Position numbers and translations under genes: made by a program
Assembly (NCBI RefSeq): GCF_965660005.1
Contig: NZ_CBFHYF010000027.1
Span: forward strand, 1 to 25,223
Length of the DNA stretch: 25,223 nucleotides
Direction: 5' to 3'
Origin: Porticoccus sp965660005
Lineage (GTDB): Bacteria; Pseudomonadota; Gammaproteobacteria; Pseudomonadales; Porticoccaceae
In this document: one piece after another, positions 16,364 through 24,678 of the stretch
How positions within the stretch are numbered: position 1 is the stretch's first letter
Layout of the letters: every line of letters begins with the position of its first letter
The notes under the pieces: generated by a model
What the model was told of the DNA's origin: nothing
Seen by the model: only the letters and a program-made list of their open reading frames with translations
Databases searched by the model: none

Positions 16364-17224
16364 ATGCGTCGATTCAGAATTACCCACAACACTTACTATA
16401 ACTTTTCCGGAGCAGTGATTCTCGGTACACACTACTTGCGGTTGCGGCCCAGAGAAGGGCACACATTGCACATCGAGTCCTCTACCCTGAAGATTACCCC
16501 CCAGCCCACCCTGCGCTGGCGGCACGATGTGGAAGGTAATTCGGTGGCGATAGCCAGTTTCAGCAGCCCGGCGAGTCAGCTCTCGATTCTCAGTGACGTG
16601 ATTATTCAGCAGTACAATGAAGACCCACTGGACTTTGTCGTGGAGCAGCAGGCCGTGGATTACCCGTTCTTGTTTGATGACGATGATAGGGTATTGTTGC
16701 AGCCTTATATGAAGGATCCGCTTGTCGAAGCAGATCATAAAAGACTGGCTGACTGGATGGCTGCCATCTGGCAACCGGGAGAGGCCATTCAGACCTATAC
16801 CCTGATGCAGCGGATCTGCTCGCATATTTACGAGACCTTCGCTTACCGGATACGGGAAGAACCGGGGGTCCAGGCCGCGGAGCAAACCATTGCCCTCAAT
16901 GCCGGTTCCTGCCGTGATTTTGCACAATTGTTCATGTCGGCGGCCCGCTACCTCGGACTGGCGGCCCGTTTTGTCAGTGGTTATCTGCATGCCCCGCCGA
17001 CTATCGATAATTTCGGTGCCACCCATGCCTGGGCAGAAATCTATGTGCCGGGTGCCGGTTGGGTGGGGTTTGATCCAACCATTGGCCAGTTGGTTGGCGC
17101 TGACCACATCGCGGTCGCTGTGGCCCGGTTACCGGAATCCGTACCACCCGTTTCCGGTACGTTCTCTGGAGCGGCATCTTCCGTTCTGGATGTGGGTGTC
17201 TGGATCAACGAGTGTCACTCCTGA
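16364..17224 (+). CDS. Transglutaminase-like (papain-fold) protein
   Basis: This 286-residue protein has no signal peptide. An N-terminal bacterial transglutaminase-like beta domain (YYNFSGAVILGTHYLRLRPR) is followed by the papain-fold core. The catalytic triad is visible: Cys183 (AGSCRDFAQLF), His221 (ATHAWAEIYVPGAGW) and Asp237 (GFDPTIG). In bacteria such proteins are often amide-bond hydrolases or ligases. Homologs frequently sit beside circularly permuted ATP-grasp and alpha-E genes, but none is here, so the substrate is unknown. CAGGAAA (from about 16347) provides the ribosome site. The 177-nt gap after the globin gene holds nothing I can recognise, so it may have its own promoter. Confidence 0.88.
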   Translation: MRRFRITHNTYYNFSGAVILGTHYLRLRPREGHTLHIESSTLKITPQPTLRWRHDVEGNSVAIASFSSPASQLSILSDVIIQQYNEDPLDFVVEQQAVDYPFLFDDDDRVLLQPYMKDPLVEADHKRLADWMAAIWQPGEAIQTYTLMQRICSHIYETFAYRIREEPGVQAAEQTIALNAGSCRDFAQLFMSAARYLGLAARFVSGYLHAPPTIDNFGATHAWAEIYVPGAGWVGFDPTIGQLVGADHIAVAVARLPESVPPVSGTFSGAASSVLDVGVWINECHS

Positions 17225-17257
17225 AGGTGTGGTCATTGATCAGGTAATGGAGCATTG

Positions 17258-17803
17258 ATGAAAATACGACGTATGTTTGTTTGCCCATTATGGTTTTCGT
17301 TCGTGTTGGCAGGGTGTCTGGGCACTCCTGAAGGTGTCGAGCCGGTCAACGATTTTAAGGTCGATACCTATCTCGGCACCTGGTATGAAATTGCACGGCT
17401 GGATCACTCATTTGAGCGGGGCCTAAGCCGTGTGACAGCGGAATACAGTCGGCTTGAAGACGGTGGCATACGAGTCATCAACCGGGGTTTTTCGGAGCAG
17501 AATGCTGAGTGGAAATCTGCTGAGGGACGTGCCTATTTCGTCAGTGATGATAATACCGGTCACCTGAAAGTTTCTTTTTTTGGCCCCTTTTACAGCAGTT
17601 ATGTGGTGTTTGGTCTGGATCAAGAACAGTATCAGTACGCTTTTGTGTCGGGTTTCAATCGCTCCTATTTGTGGTTGCTGGCCCGTACCCCGACCGTGGA
17701 CAAGCAGCTGATTCAGCGGTTTGAAGAGCGTGCCGGGGAGCTGGGTTTTGATACCGACCAGCTAATTTATGTGTCCCAGCAGCCCACGCCGGCAACACAG
17801 TGA
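17258..17803 (+). CDS. blc: Outer-membrane lipocalin (Blc family lipoprotein)
   Basis: This 181-residue bacterial lipocalin is an eight-stranded barrel that binds lipids such as lysophospholipids. The lipobox VLAGC gives lipidated Cys20, with no Asp after it, so outer-membrane sorting is expected. The family signature YLGTWYEIARLDHSFERG is complete, and the later strands (GHLKVSFFGPFYSSYVV, then YLWLLARTP) match Blc. ATG at 17258 is chosen over the adjacent TTG because GGAG lies 5 nt upstream. It starts 33 nt after the transglutaminase-like gene and may be co-transcribed with it. Blc is stress-induced in E. coli; regulation here is not visible. Confidence 0.92.
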   Translation: MKIRRMFVCPLWFSFVLAGCLGTPEGVEPVNDFKVDTYLGTWYEIARLDHSFERGLSRVTAEYSRLEDGGIRVINRGFSEQNAEWKSAEGRAYFVSDDNTGHLKVSFFGPFYSSYVVFGLDQEQYQYAFVSGFNRSYLWLLARTPTVDKQLIQRFEERAGELGFDTDQLIYVSQQPTPATQ

Positions 17804-17933
17804 TGGGTGCGCTGATGATTTTGAGAGACTATTCTTCTGATGGGACGGGCCTATAGCGACAAGATTTCTTAAATTTGCAGAGGTGTTACGTATTCTCTGT
17901 TTCAATTGATGGGAGAGCAGGCCAAAAGCTGTT

Positions 17934-19148
17934 ATGAGCAATCAATTCGAATCGCGTATCAGCCGATTTTTCAGACTTGAGTCGGCGGTCGGCATTGTGA
18001 TGATGCTGGCTGCCATAGCGGCCCTGATCTGTGCCAACTCGCCAGTGCTGGCCTACTATGGACTGCTACTGGATACCCCGGTAGCTGTGATGATCGGCGA
18101 GTTTGTGGTGGCCAAACCGCTGCTGATGTGGATCAACGATGGGTTGATGGCTGTTTTCTTCTTCCTTATCGGGCTGGAGCTTAAGCGCGAGCTGATCGAG
18201 GGGGAGTTGTCTGAGAAACGAAAAATCATCCTGCCCGGGGTGGGGGCTCTGGGGGGTATGCTGGTTCCGGCGATGATCTATCTGAGCTTCAACAGTGGTG
18301 ACGGTCTTGCCAGCCAGGGCTGGGCTATCCCGGCCGCTACCGATATTGCCTTTGCGCTGGGTGTCCTGTCGTTGTTGGGTTCCAGAGTGCCGGTATCCCT
18401 GAAGGTTTTCCTGACCTCGTTGGCGGTTTTTGATGATATCGGGGCCATTATCATCATTGCCATCTTTTATACGGCGAATATTTCTCTGGCGGCATTATTG
18501 CTGGTCTGCGCCTGTCTGCCGGTGCTGGCGTTATTGAATCGCTACAACGTGGAGTCCAAAAGTCTCTATATCGCAGTGGGTACGATCATGTGGCTCGCCA
18601 TGTTGAAGTCCGGTGTTCACGCCACTCTGGCGGGTGTCATTATGGCCATGTTCATTCCTCTCCGGACGGACAATCCGGGTGTTTCGCCGCTTAAAATCAT
18701 GGAGCGCGACCTGCAGGCGCTGGTGGCTTTTTTTGTGTTGCCGGTGTTTGCCTTTGCCAACGCCGGTATCAGTTTTACCGGTCTCGGTGTGGATCAGGTT
18801 TTCCATCCGGTACCGCTGGGTATTGCGCTGGGATTATTCGTCGGCAAGCAGGTGGGTGTCTTCGGCTGCTGCTGGATTGCCATAAAGCTGGGTGTGGCAA
18901 CGCGGCCAAAGGATATGTCCTGGGGTAGGTTGTACGGCATTGCGGCACTGTGCGGCATTGGTTTTACCATGAGCCTGTTTATCAGTTCTCTGGCTTTCGA
19001 GGGTTCTGATATCAAGCTGATTTTTGATGACCGTTTGGGCATCCTGGCCGGTTCGGTCATGTCAGGTGTCATCGGTTATCTGGTATTGCGGCGCTGTCTC
19101 GGCAGCGGTGGCGAGGCATCTTCGCCCGCCAATACCTCAAGCCGGTAA
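17934..19148 (+). CDS. nhaA: Na+/H+ antiporter NhaA
   Basis: This 404-residue inner-membrane antiporter expels Na+ (or Li+) in exchange for protons and controls internal pH and sodium, as expected in a salty habitat. It has about twelve hydrophobic segments. Asp137 (ATDIAFALG) and the pair Asp167-Asp168 (AVFDDIGAI) correspond to the ion-binding aspartates. Lys305 (GKQVGVFG) corresponds to the partner lysine of E. coli NhaA. FFFLIGLELKREL is the cytoplasmic funnel signature. A 130-nt gap upstream and a GGGAGAGCAGG stretch suggest an independent start. Its last 73 bases overlap the 3' end of rlmJ on the other strand, and the tail after VLRRCLGSG is polar and probably not conserved. Confidence 0.96.
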   Translation: MSNQFESRISRFFRLESAVGIVMMLAAIAALICANSPVLAYYGLLLDTPVAVMIGEFVVAKPLLMWINDGLMAVFFFLIGLELKRELIEGELSEKRKIILPGVGALGGMLVPAMIYLSFNSGDGLASQGWAIPAATDIAFALGVLSLLGSRVPVSLKVFLTSLAVFDDIGAIIIIAIFYTANISLAALLLVCACLPVLALLNRYNVESKSLYIAVGTIMWLAMLKSGVHATLAGVIMAMFIPLRTDNPGVSPLKIMERDLQALVAFFVLPVFAFANAGISFTGLGVDQVFHPVPLGIALGLFVGKQVGVFGCCWIAIKLGVATRPKDMSWGRLYGIAALCGIGFTMSLFISSLAFEGSDIKLIFDDRLGILAGSVMSGVIGYLVLRRCLGSGGEASSPANTSSR

Positions 19149-19963
19149 GTCCCGGTCTGTGGCGCCATTTTTTCCACCAGCTTTGGCAGCAATTTTTGCA
19201 TCTTCTCGAACAGTGTCCAGGGTGGATTGATCACGATCATGCCCGCCGCTGTCATGCCGCGCTCGGTGGTGTCCGGCTGCAGGCCCAATTCAAAAAGCTG
19301 CATCCGTTTGATTCCGGCGCCGATCAGCTGGCGTTCCATACGCTTGATGCGCTCCCGGTCCACCACCGGATACCAGAGTGCATAGATGCCGGTGGCAAAT
19401 TTATGGTGGGCCTTGATCAGCTGTTCGATCACCCGCTCATAATCGGATTTGATTTCATAGGAGGGGTCGATCAACACTAGTCCGCGTTTCGAGACAGGTG
19501 GTAACAGCCCCATCATACCCTGTAGACCATCCTCTCCCGATAGCCGCATTCGGGGGTCCCCGGCCATCAGTTTATGCAGTGCGGCATAGTCTGTGGGGTG
19601 AATCTCGAATAACCAGCCTCGATCCCGGCTGCGCAGGTAGTGTTTCGCAATGGCCGGTGAGCCGGGGTAACGGGACAGCACAGGCCGTTTGCCAATAGCC
19701 TTTCCGTCCGGGTAAAGCAGAGAAAAATACGGTTGTAGCTCGGGAAAGTCTTCTGCCACCAGACGACCTATGCCGGCGGCATATTCGGCTGTTTTGTTGG
19801 CCTGTTCGGAGTTGAGCTTATACCAGCCAGCTCCAGCATGGCTATCAATGTAGTCGAAGGGTTTGTCTTTAAGGGTTACGTATTCCAGTAGTTCAACCAG
19901 GATGATATGTTTCAGCACATCGGCAAAATTGCCAGCGTGAAAGCCGTGTCGGTAGCTCAACAT
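19076..19963 (-). CDS. rlmJ: 23S rRNA (adenine-2030 N6)-methyltransferase RlmJ
   Basis: This 295-residue S-adenosylmethionine-dependent enzyme methylates A2030 of 23S rRNA. The N-terminus YRHGFHAGNFADVLKH is the family signature. DSHAGAGWYKL is the cofactor motif. Catalytic motif IV reads IDPSYE (Asp166), one residue away from the usual DPPY. Pro-Trp near the end (VINPPWTLFEKM) is also typical. The protein is about 15 residues longer than E. coli RlmJ because its tail (ASPPLPRQRRNTR) is read from the strand opposite the end of nhaA. GGA lies 9 nt before the start. It follows the YbfF-like gene after 75 nt on the same strand. Confidence 0.95.
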   Translation of the reverse strand: MLSYRHGFHAGNFADVLKHIILVELLEYVTLKDKPFDYIDSHAGAGWYKLNSEQANKTAEYAAGIGRLVAEDFPELQPYFSLLYPDGKAIGKRPVLSRYPGSPAIAKHYLRSRDRGWLFEIHPTDYAALHKLMAGDPRMRLSGEDGLQGMMGLLPPVSKRGLVLIDPSYEIKSDYERVIEQLIKAHHKFATGIYALWYPVVDRERIKRMERQLIGAGIKRMQLFELGLQPDTTERGMTAAGMIVINPPWTLFEKMQKLLPKLVEKMAPQTGTYRLEVLAGEDASPPLPRQRRNTR

Positions 19964-20038
19964 GGTTTTTTCCGGAAGTGTATAACGGGTTCAGGGGGCC
20001 AATATTCCGTTGGCTGGTATGCCGTCCGGTCTGTTGGG

Positions 20039-20818
20039 TCAGGTTTTGGTTGCCTCAGCCAGAAAGTCCACCACGATTCGATTGAACGTATCGGGTTTCT
20101 CTGCGTGCAACCAGTGGCCGGTATTATCCATTACCTTGAGTTGGGCGTGGGGAAATAATCGCAGGATTTCAGCCCGGTGTTTTTCCTGAATGTAAGCAGA
20201 ATCTGCTCCCTTGATGAACAGCGTTGGACCCGGGAAGGGTGCTCCGGTGGGTGCCAGGGTCAGGGTTTCGTCATAGTTGGCGAGAATGCCATCCAGATAC
20301 AGCAGCAGATCATAGTGTCCATCCTCAGCCCGGTGCAGATTTTTCAGCAGAAAGGCACGCACGCCTGGATCACTGACATGCTGTGCCAATAGCCGGTCGG
20401 CCTGCTGACGACTACCCGGCCTGGCCTCGGCCAGTGCACTGAGCCCTGCCAGCACCCCGCCGTGGCGGTCCGGCCGGTAGGCTACCGGGGCAATGTCTGC
20501 GGCGATCAGGCTGGCAACCCGGTCCGGCTGGTTCAATGCCACCTGCATGGCCACCTTGCCACCCATTGAGTGGCCCAGCAGATGCGCTTTGTGGAGCGCC
20601 AGATCATCCAGCAGTTCCACAATATCCGCTGCCATGGCGGGATAATCCATGGTCATGCTGTGGGGGGATTCGCCATGGTTGCGCATATCGACGGCAATCA
20701 CCTGATACTGATCCGCCAAAGCCCGGCCGATTACCCCGAGGTTGCTCAGTGAACCGAACATGCCGTGCATCAGTACCACCGATTGCCCGCTGCCCTGAGT
20801 GATATAGTTCAGTTTCAT
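20039..20818 (-). CDS. ybfF: Alpha/beta hydrolase, YbfF-type esterase
   Basis: This 259-residue cytosolic alpha/beta hydrolase has the oxyanion-loop motif LMHGMFGSLSN, the nucleophile elbow GHSMGG with Ser84, an acid residue in KGADSAYI, and the catalytic histidine in NTGHWLHAEKP. The pattern VDMRNHGESPHS is typical of YbfF, which hydrolyses short acyl esters and acyl-CoA thioesters in vitro. The physiological substrate is not known. GGGAG lies about 9 nt before the start. It sits between gabD (66 nt upstream) and rlmJ (75 nt downstream) on the same strand, so the three may share a transcript. Confidence 0.88.
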   Translation of the reverse strand: MKLNYITQGSGQSVVLMHGMFGSLSNLGVIGRALADQYQVIAVDMRNHGESPHSMTMDYPAMAADIVELLDDLALHKAHLLGHSMGGKVAMQVALNQPDRVASLIAADIAPVAYRPDRHGGVLAGLSALAEARPGSRQQADRLLAQHVSDPGVRAFLLKNLHRAEDGHYDLLLYLDGILANYDETLTLAPTGAPFPGPTLFIKGADSAYIQEKHRAEILRLFPHAQLKVMDNTGHWLHAEKPDTFNRIVVDFLAEATKT

Positions 20819-20884
20819 GAACAGGATCTCCCGGCAATCGGTACCGGTTTCCGTGAGGTTGTTGGTTCATATTGCGGACTCCCG

Positions 20885-22342
20885 TTAAGCATCGATGCCC
20901 CCCATACAGAGGTACTTCAGTTCCAGATAGTCATCGAGGCCATAGCGGGAACCCTCCCGCCCCTGACCGGAGTGCTTGATTCCCCCAAATGGTGCCATTT
21001 CATTTGATACCAGGCCCTCGTTGATCCCGACAATGCCGTACTCCAGCTGCTCGGCCACTCGCCAGATACGGCTCAGATCCCGTGAATAGAAATAGGCTGC
21101 GAGACCAAATTCCGTATCATTGGCGAGCCGAATTGCCTCGGCTTCGGTATCGAATCTGAATAGTGGTGCCACCGGCCCGAAAATTTCTTCTGCAAACAGA
21201 CGCATGTCCGGTGTGGCATTGCCCAGTACAGTGGGCTGGATAAAATTGCCGGTTCCCCGGCCGCCACCGGTCAGCACAGTGGCGCCTTTGCAAATGGCAT
21301 CCTCGATCAGGTCGTATACGCCATCGGCGGCCTGATCGCTGATCAGCGGGCCGATATTGACCCCGTCTCCCATGCCGCAGCCCATGTTCAGCTCGGTCAC
21401 TGCTCGGGTAAATTTTTCCGCAAAACGATCATAAATGCCTGACTGAACCAGCAACCGGTTGGCGCAGATGCAGGTTTGCCCGGCATTGCGATACTTGGCG
21501 GCCAGCGCACCTGCCACGGCCGCATCGATATCAGCATCGTCAAACACAATGAACGGGGCGTTGCCACCCAGTTCCATGGAGGTGCGTTTGATGGTATCTG
21601 CGCAGGCCGCCATCAGTTGTTTGCCCACCGCCGTAGACCCGGTGAAGGTGAGTTTTCGTACCAGCGGGTTGCGGGTGAGTTCTGCGCCAATAGTTTTACT
21701 ATCACCTGCAGCGATATTGATTAGCCCCGCCGGCGCTCCGGCGCGTTCGGCCAGTGCCACCAATGCCAGCGCCGACAGGGGGGTGGCACTGGCGGGTTTG
21801 CACACCACGGTACAGCCAGCGGCCAGGGCCGGGGCAATTTTCCGAGCCAGCATGGCGTTGGGGAAGTTCCAGGGGGTAATACAGGCCACCACACCGACTG
21901 GCTGCTTTAATACCATCAGTCGTTTGTCGTTGGCGGGTGCCGGAATCAGATCGCCGTACAGGCGTTTTGCCTCTTCGGCAAACCACTCGAAATAGCTGGC
22001 CCCATAGAGAATTTCGCCGCGGGCTTCGGCGAGGGGTTTACCCTGCTCGGCGGTGAGGATTCTGGCCAGGTCCTCCTGGTGCTCGATGATCAGGTTGTAC
22101 CAGTCGCGCAGCAGGGTTGCCCGCTGTTTTGCCGTTGTCGCCGCCCAGCCTGGCTGTGCACGGTTGGCGGCTTCGATCATGCGGCGGGTTTCATCGGTGC
22201 CACAGCTGGCCACCTCGGCCAGTGGGGAATCGTCGACGGGATTGGTCACAGTCAGGGTCTTGCCGTTGTCGGCGGACACCCAGTGCCCGTCGATATAGGC
22301 CTGGCATTTCAGCAGAGAAGCATCATTGAGTTGTAGTGTCAT
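20885..22342 (-). CDS. gabD: Succinate-semialdehyde dehydrogenase, NAD(P)+-dependent
   Basis: This 485-residue aldehyde dehydrogenase oxidises succinate semialdehyde to succinate, the last step of GABA breakdown. The general-base motif MELGGNAP and the nucleophile Cys291 (GQTCICANR) are intact, and Cys293 two residues later matches the GabD arrangement. ITPWNFPNAMLARK and FTGSTAVGKQL bind the cofactor. The C-terminal INEGLVSNEMAPFGGIKHSG is characteristic of GabD and helps separate it from betaine aldehyde or glutarate semialdehyde enzymes, although glutarate semialdehyde remains possible as a substrate. CAGG lies about 8 nt before the start. No gabT aminotransferase gene is in view, so the semialdehyde source is unknown. 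Confidence 0.93.
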   Translation of the reverse strand: MTLQLNDASLLKCQAYIDGHWVSADNGKTLTVTNPVDDSPLAEVASCGTDETRRMIEAANRAQPGWAATTAKQRATLLRDWYNLIIEHQEDLARILTAEQGKPLAEARGEILYGASYFEWFAEEAKRLYGDLIPAPANDKRLMVLKQPVGVVACITPWNFPNAMLARKIAPALAAGCTVVCKPASATPLSALALVALAERAGAPAGLINIAAGDSKTIGAELTRNPLVRKLTFTGSTAVGKQLMAACADTIKRTSMELGGNAPFIVFDDADIDAAVAGALAAKYRNAGQTCICANRLLVQSGIYDRFAEKFTRAVTELNMGCGMGDGVNIGPLISDQAADGVYDLIEDAICKGATVLTGGGRGTGNFIQPTVLGNATPDMRLFAEEIFGPVAPLFRFDTEAEAIRLANDTEFGLAAYFYSRDLSRIWRVAEQLEYGIVGINEGLVSNEMAPFGGIKHSGQGREGSRYGLDDYLELKYLCMGGIDA

Positions 22343-22555
22343 AGACGAAACCTGTTTGGATCAGCAGTGCCGGTGCGATCTGAGTTGTAGTCCGCAGGGT
22401 GAATCGCTATGCTTTTTCCGGCAACTTATTGGACAGTGTAGACGTGCGTTCAGAGTACTGTGTAACGCCAGTGCCCGTAAAGAGAGAGGGCGCGGTACAC
22501 TGTCGCGGGTCAGCTGGTTTTGTCGATCAGCGTTAATTGAAGTGGAAGCACAACC

Positions 22556-23380
22556 ATGAAGAAGTTGGCAGGAAAGGTGGCGCTGGTGAGTGGTGCCGGT
22601 CGCGGCATAGGTCGTGAAATAGCGTTGAAGCTGGCCAGTGAAGGTGCGCGATTGGTAATCAATGATCTGGATGCCGAGCTGCTTGAAAAGCTGGTCAGTG
22701 ACATTCAGAGATTGGGCTCCGACGCGGTGGTTTGTCCCGGCAGCGTCACCGCCGAAGATTTTGGGATGCGGTTTGTGAAAACAGCGGTGGATGCGTTTGA
22801 TGGCCTGGACATCATCATCAACAATGCCGGGTACACTTGGGATAATGTAATTCAGAAAATGGACGATGAGCAGTGGTATGCGATGCTGGATGTACATATG
22901 ACGGCCCCCTACCGCATCCTCAAGGCGGCTCAGCCTTTTATAAAGAACTATCACACCCTGGAGATGGAGGGGGGCGAGCAGGTTTACCGCAAGGTGGTGA
23001 ATGTGTCGTCGATATCCGGCTTGGGTGGCAATGCCGGGCAGCTGGCCTACTCGGCGGCCAAGGCGGGCGTGGTCGGCATGACCAAAACCCTCTGCAAGGA
23101 GTGGGGGCGCTACAACGTAAATGTCAATGCGGTGGCCTTCGGGTTTATCGAAACCCGGCTCACCAGCCCGGCCAGCGAGAGCCCGACCATTAATATCGCG
23201 GGCAAAGAAATCCGGGTCGGTGTCAGTGATCAGATGACATCCCTGCTCAAGACCCTGATTCCCCTGCAGCGCACCGGTACCGCAAAAGAGGCTGCCGATG
23301 CGGTGTACCTGTTCTGCATACCGGAATCCAATTACATCAGCGGTCAAACCCTCGTGGTGGGTGGTGGACTGGAAATCTGA
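22556..23380 (+). CDS. Short-chain dehydrogenase/reductase (FabG-like)
   Basis: This 274-residue SDR protein has the cofactor motif GAGRGIG, an NNAG motif, Ser152 (NVSSISGLGG), Tyr165 and Lys169 (YSAAK). It resembles 3-oxoacyl-ACP or 3-hydroxyacyl-CoA reductases. Two insertions are unusual for a plain FabG: a segment around residues 129-146 (YHTLEMEGGEQVYRK) before the catalytic serine, and one around 205-225 in the substrate-binding loop. These suggest a larger acyl-CoA or other bulky substrate. The substrate cannot be told from sequence. GGAAG precedes the ATG. The last 37 bases overlap the convergent AraC-family gene. Confidence 0.87.
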   Translation: MKKLAGKVALVSGAGRGIGREIALKLASEGARLVINDLDAELLEKLVSDIQRLGSDAVVCPGSVTAEDFGMRFVKTAVDAFDGLDIIINNAGYTWDNVIQKMDDEQWYAMLDVHMTAPYRILKAAQPFIKNYHTLEMEGGEQVYRKVVNVSSISGLGGNAGQLAYSAAKAGVVGMTKTLCKEWGRYNVNVNAVAFGFIETRLTSPASESPTINIAGKEIRVGVSDQMTSLLKTLIPLQRTGTAKEAADAVYLFCIPESNYISGQTLVVGGGLEI

Positions 23381-24321
23381 TCGGGTGGGTTGCCCCGATG
23401 GTATTTGCAGTAATTTCTCGGACTCAGGCCGGTCCACTGCTTGAAGGCCCGGGTGAAAGAGCGGGGCTCTTCAAAACCGACCAGTTCCGACACCTCGTCC
23501 ACAGATAATCTTTTGTTCACCAGCTTGTCGATCGCTATTTCCCGGCGAATATTGTCCTTGATTTTCTGATAGCTGGTGCCTTCCTGTAACAACTTTCGGT
23601 AGAGGGTAAGTGGGCTGATGCGCAGTTGTTCCGCCAGGGCCTCCGCTTTCGGAAAAGTGGGGCGTCCGTGACTGTTTTTCAGGAAAATCCGCTCTATCTG
23701 TGCCTCAAGGCTGTTGTCTTCGCCCGGGATCGTCATGATATCGGCGGGGTGAACGGCGAGAAACGCATCCAGTTCACGGCTGGTCCGAACCAGCGGTTTG
23801 TCCAGATACTGCGCATCAAAATAAAGACTGTTGCTGGACTGCTCAAACAACAGCTGACCCGGAAACATCACACGCAGCTCGCTTGTATGGTCAGGTGCGG
23901 AGTGAACAAAATGGGTTTCGCGGAGACGGATGGCTTCGCCGATATACCAGCTTGAAAAGCGGTGCCAGATCACCATCTGGAACTCGGTCATGAAATGCCC
24001 GATATCCAGCTCGGGTTGTTGCAGAGCAACACTGAAACGCGCCGAGCTGTCCTGAACATCGAGCGTCATGACCATGGCGTCGGTGATCAGGTTATAAAAT
24101 GCGATCACTTTCTCCAGCAGCTCCCCCAGCGTGCGGCAGTGCCTGACCAGATCGCAGGCGGTGGCAAAAATGCCGTATTTGCAGGCCTGTGAAGTGAACC
24201 CCATGAACTCGTCATCAAGGGCCTGTTGTACCAGGCGAAACAGGCGGGCCACTTGGTCGGTGTGTACCCGGTCCTGTGAATTCTGCACGCTGGCGGGGTT
24301 GATCCCTGCCCTTGCCAGCAA
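23344..24321 (-). CDS. AraC-family transcriptional regulator (start uncertain)
   Basis: This protein has at least 325 residues: an N-terminal AraC-type ligand-binding domain of the OruR/ArgR kind, and a C-terminal double helix-turn-helix (about residues 225-310; LAEQLRISPLTLYRKL, then SVDEVSELVGFEEPRSFTRAF). The first conventional start in frame is TTG at 24321, but it has no usable ribosome site. The frame continues upstream with family-like sequence (LHGILERRQNEQV) for about 25 codons to ATC at 24396, which has AGGG 8 nt before it. Either an ATC start is used, or the true start codon has been mutated or misread. It overlaps the SDR gene by 37 nt. Neighbouring SDR, gabD and methylmalonyl-CoA mutase genes are possible targets. 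Confidence 0.85.
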   Translation of the reverse strand: MLARAGINPASVQNSQDRVHTDQVARLFRLVQQALDDEFMGFTSQACKYGIFATACDLVRHCRTLGELLEKVIAFYNLITDAMVMTLDVQDSSARFSVALQQPELDIGHFMTEFQMVIWHRFSSWYIGEAIRLRETHFVHSAPDHTSELRVMFPGQLLFEQSSNSLYFDAQYLDKPLVRTSRELDAFLAVHPADIMTIPGEDNSLEAQIERIFLKNSHGRPTFPKAEALAEQLRISPLTLYRKLLQEGTSYQKIKDNIRREIAIDKLVNKRLSVDEVSELVGFEEPRSFTRAFKQWTGLSPRNYCKYHRGNPPDQISSPPPTTRV

Positions 24322-24463
24322 TACCTGTTCATTTTGACGGCGTTCAAGAATGCCGTGCAGGCAGGTTACAACATGGTGGTGGGAGATGGTGGCGATAGTG
24401 GATGCCCTGCTATGAAATGTGAGTTTGTATATTATTGTAACTATGAAATGGTTTTAAAGGACA

Positions 24464-24478
24464 ATTATTTGAAATAAT
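24464..24478. promoter_or_regulatory. Perfect palindrome, candidate operator
   Basis: ATTATTT-G-AAATAAT has two perfect 7-bp arms around a central G. It lies in the AT-rich region between the divergent AraC-family and mutase genes. AT-rich palindromes can arise by chance, and I recognise no specific regulator for it. Confidence 0.4.
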
Positions 24479-24575
24479 CAGTGAGTTTTGGCGAATAAAT
24501 TTGTCCTTGTTTCAGCTGGACTGCTCCGCCATAGTGCGAGCACATTGCAGATCCCGTTTTTGCCCGCCGTTGATG

Positions 24576-24605
24576 GTGACCCAAGGGTAACGCCAGCCGT
24601 ATATA
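24576..24605 (+). promoter_or_regulatory. Candidate sigma70 promoter of the methylmalonyl-CoA mutase gene
   Basis: GTGACC (24576-24581) matches four of six bases of the -35 consensus, and TATATA (24600-24605) five of six of the -10 consensus, with an 18-bp spacer. This would give a leader of about 65 nt before the start at 24679. It is a by-eye match. Confidence 0.35.
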
Positions 24606-24678
24606 CCCGCTATATTGATAGAACAGGTAACAGCAGGGCGCAATTTGCGCGGGATTGAGTTGACAGAGGTAGTGTTCG

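Larger units (their letters stand above)
24322..24678. other. Intergenic region between the AraC-family gene and methylmalonyl-CoA mutase
   Basis: The left part (24322-24396, minus) probably still encodes the N-terminus of the AraC-family protein. From 24397 the sequence is AT-rich and open in no convincing frame. It holds a perfect 15-bp palindrome (24464-24478) and a possible promoter for the mutase gene, both listed separately. It must carry divergent promoters for the two genes. Confidence 0.6.

Noticed and set aside
19964..20038. Terminator between the YbfF-like gene and rlmJ (GCCAA...TTGGC)
   Set aside because: The stem is only five base pairs and no T-run follows on the minus strand.
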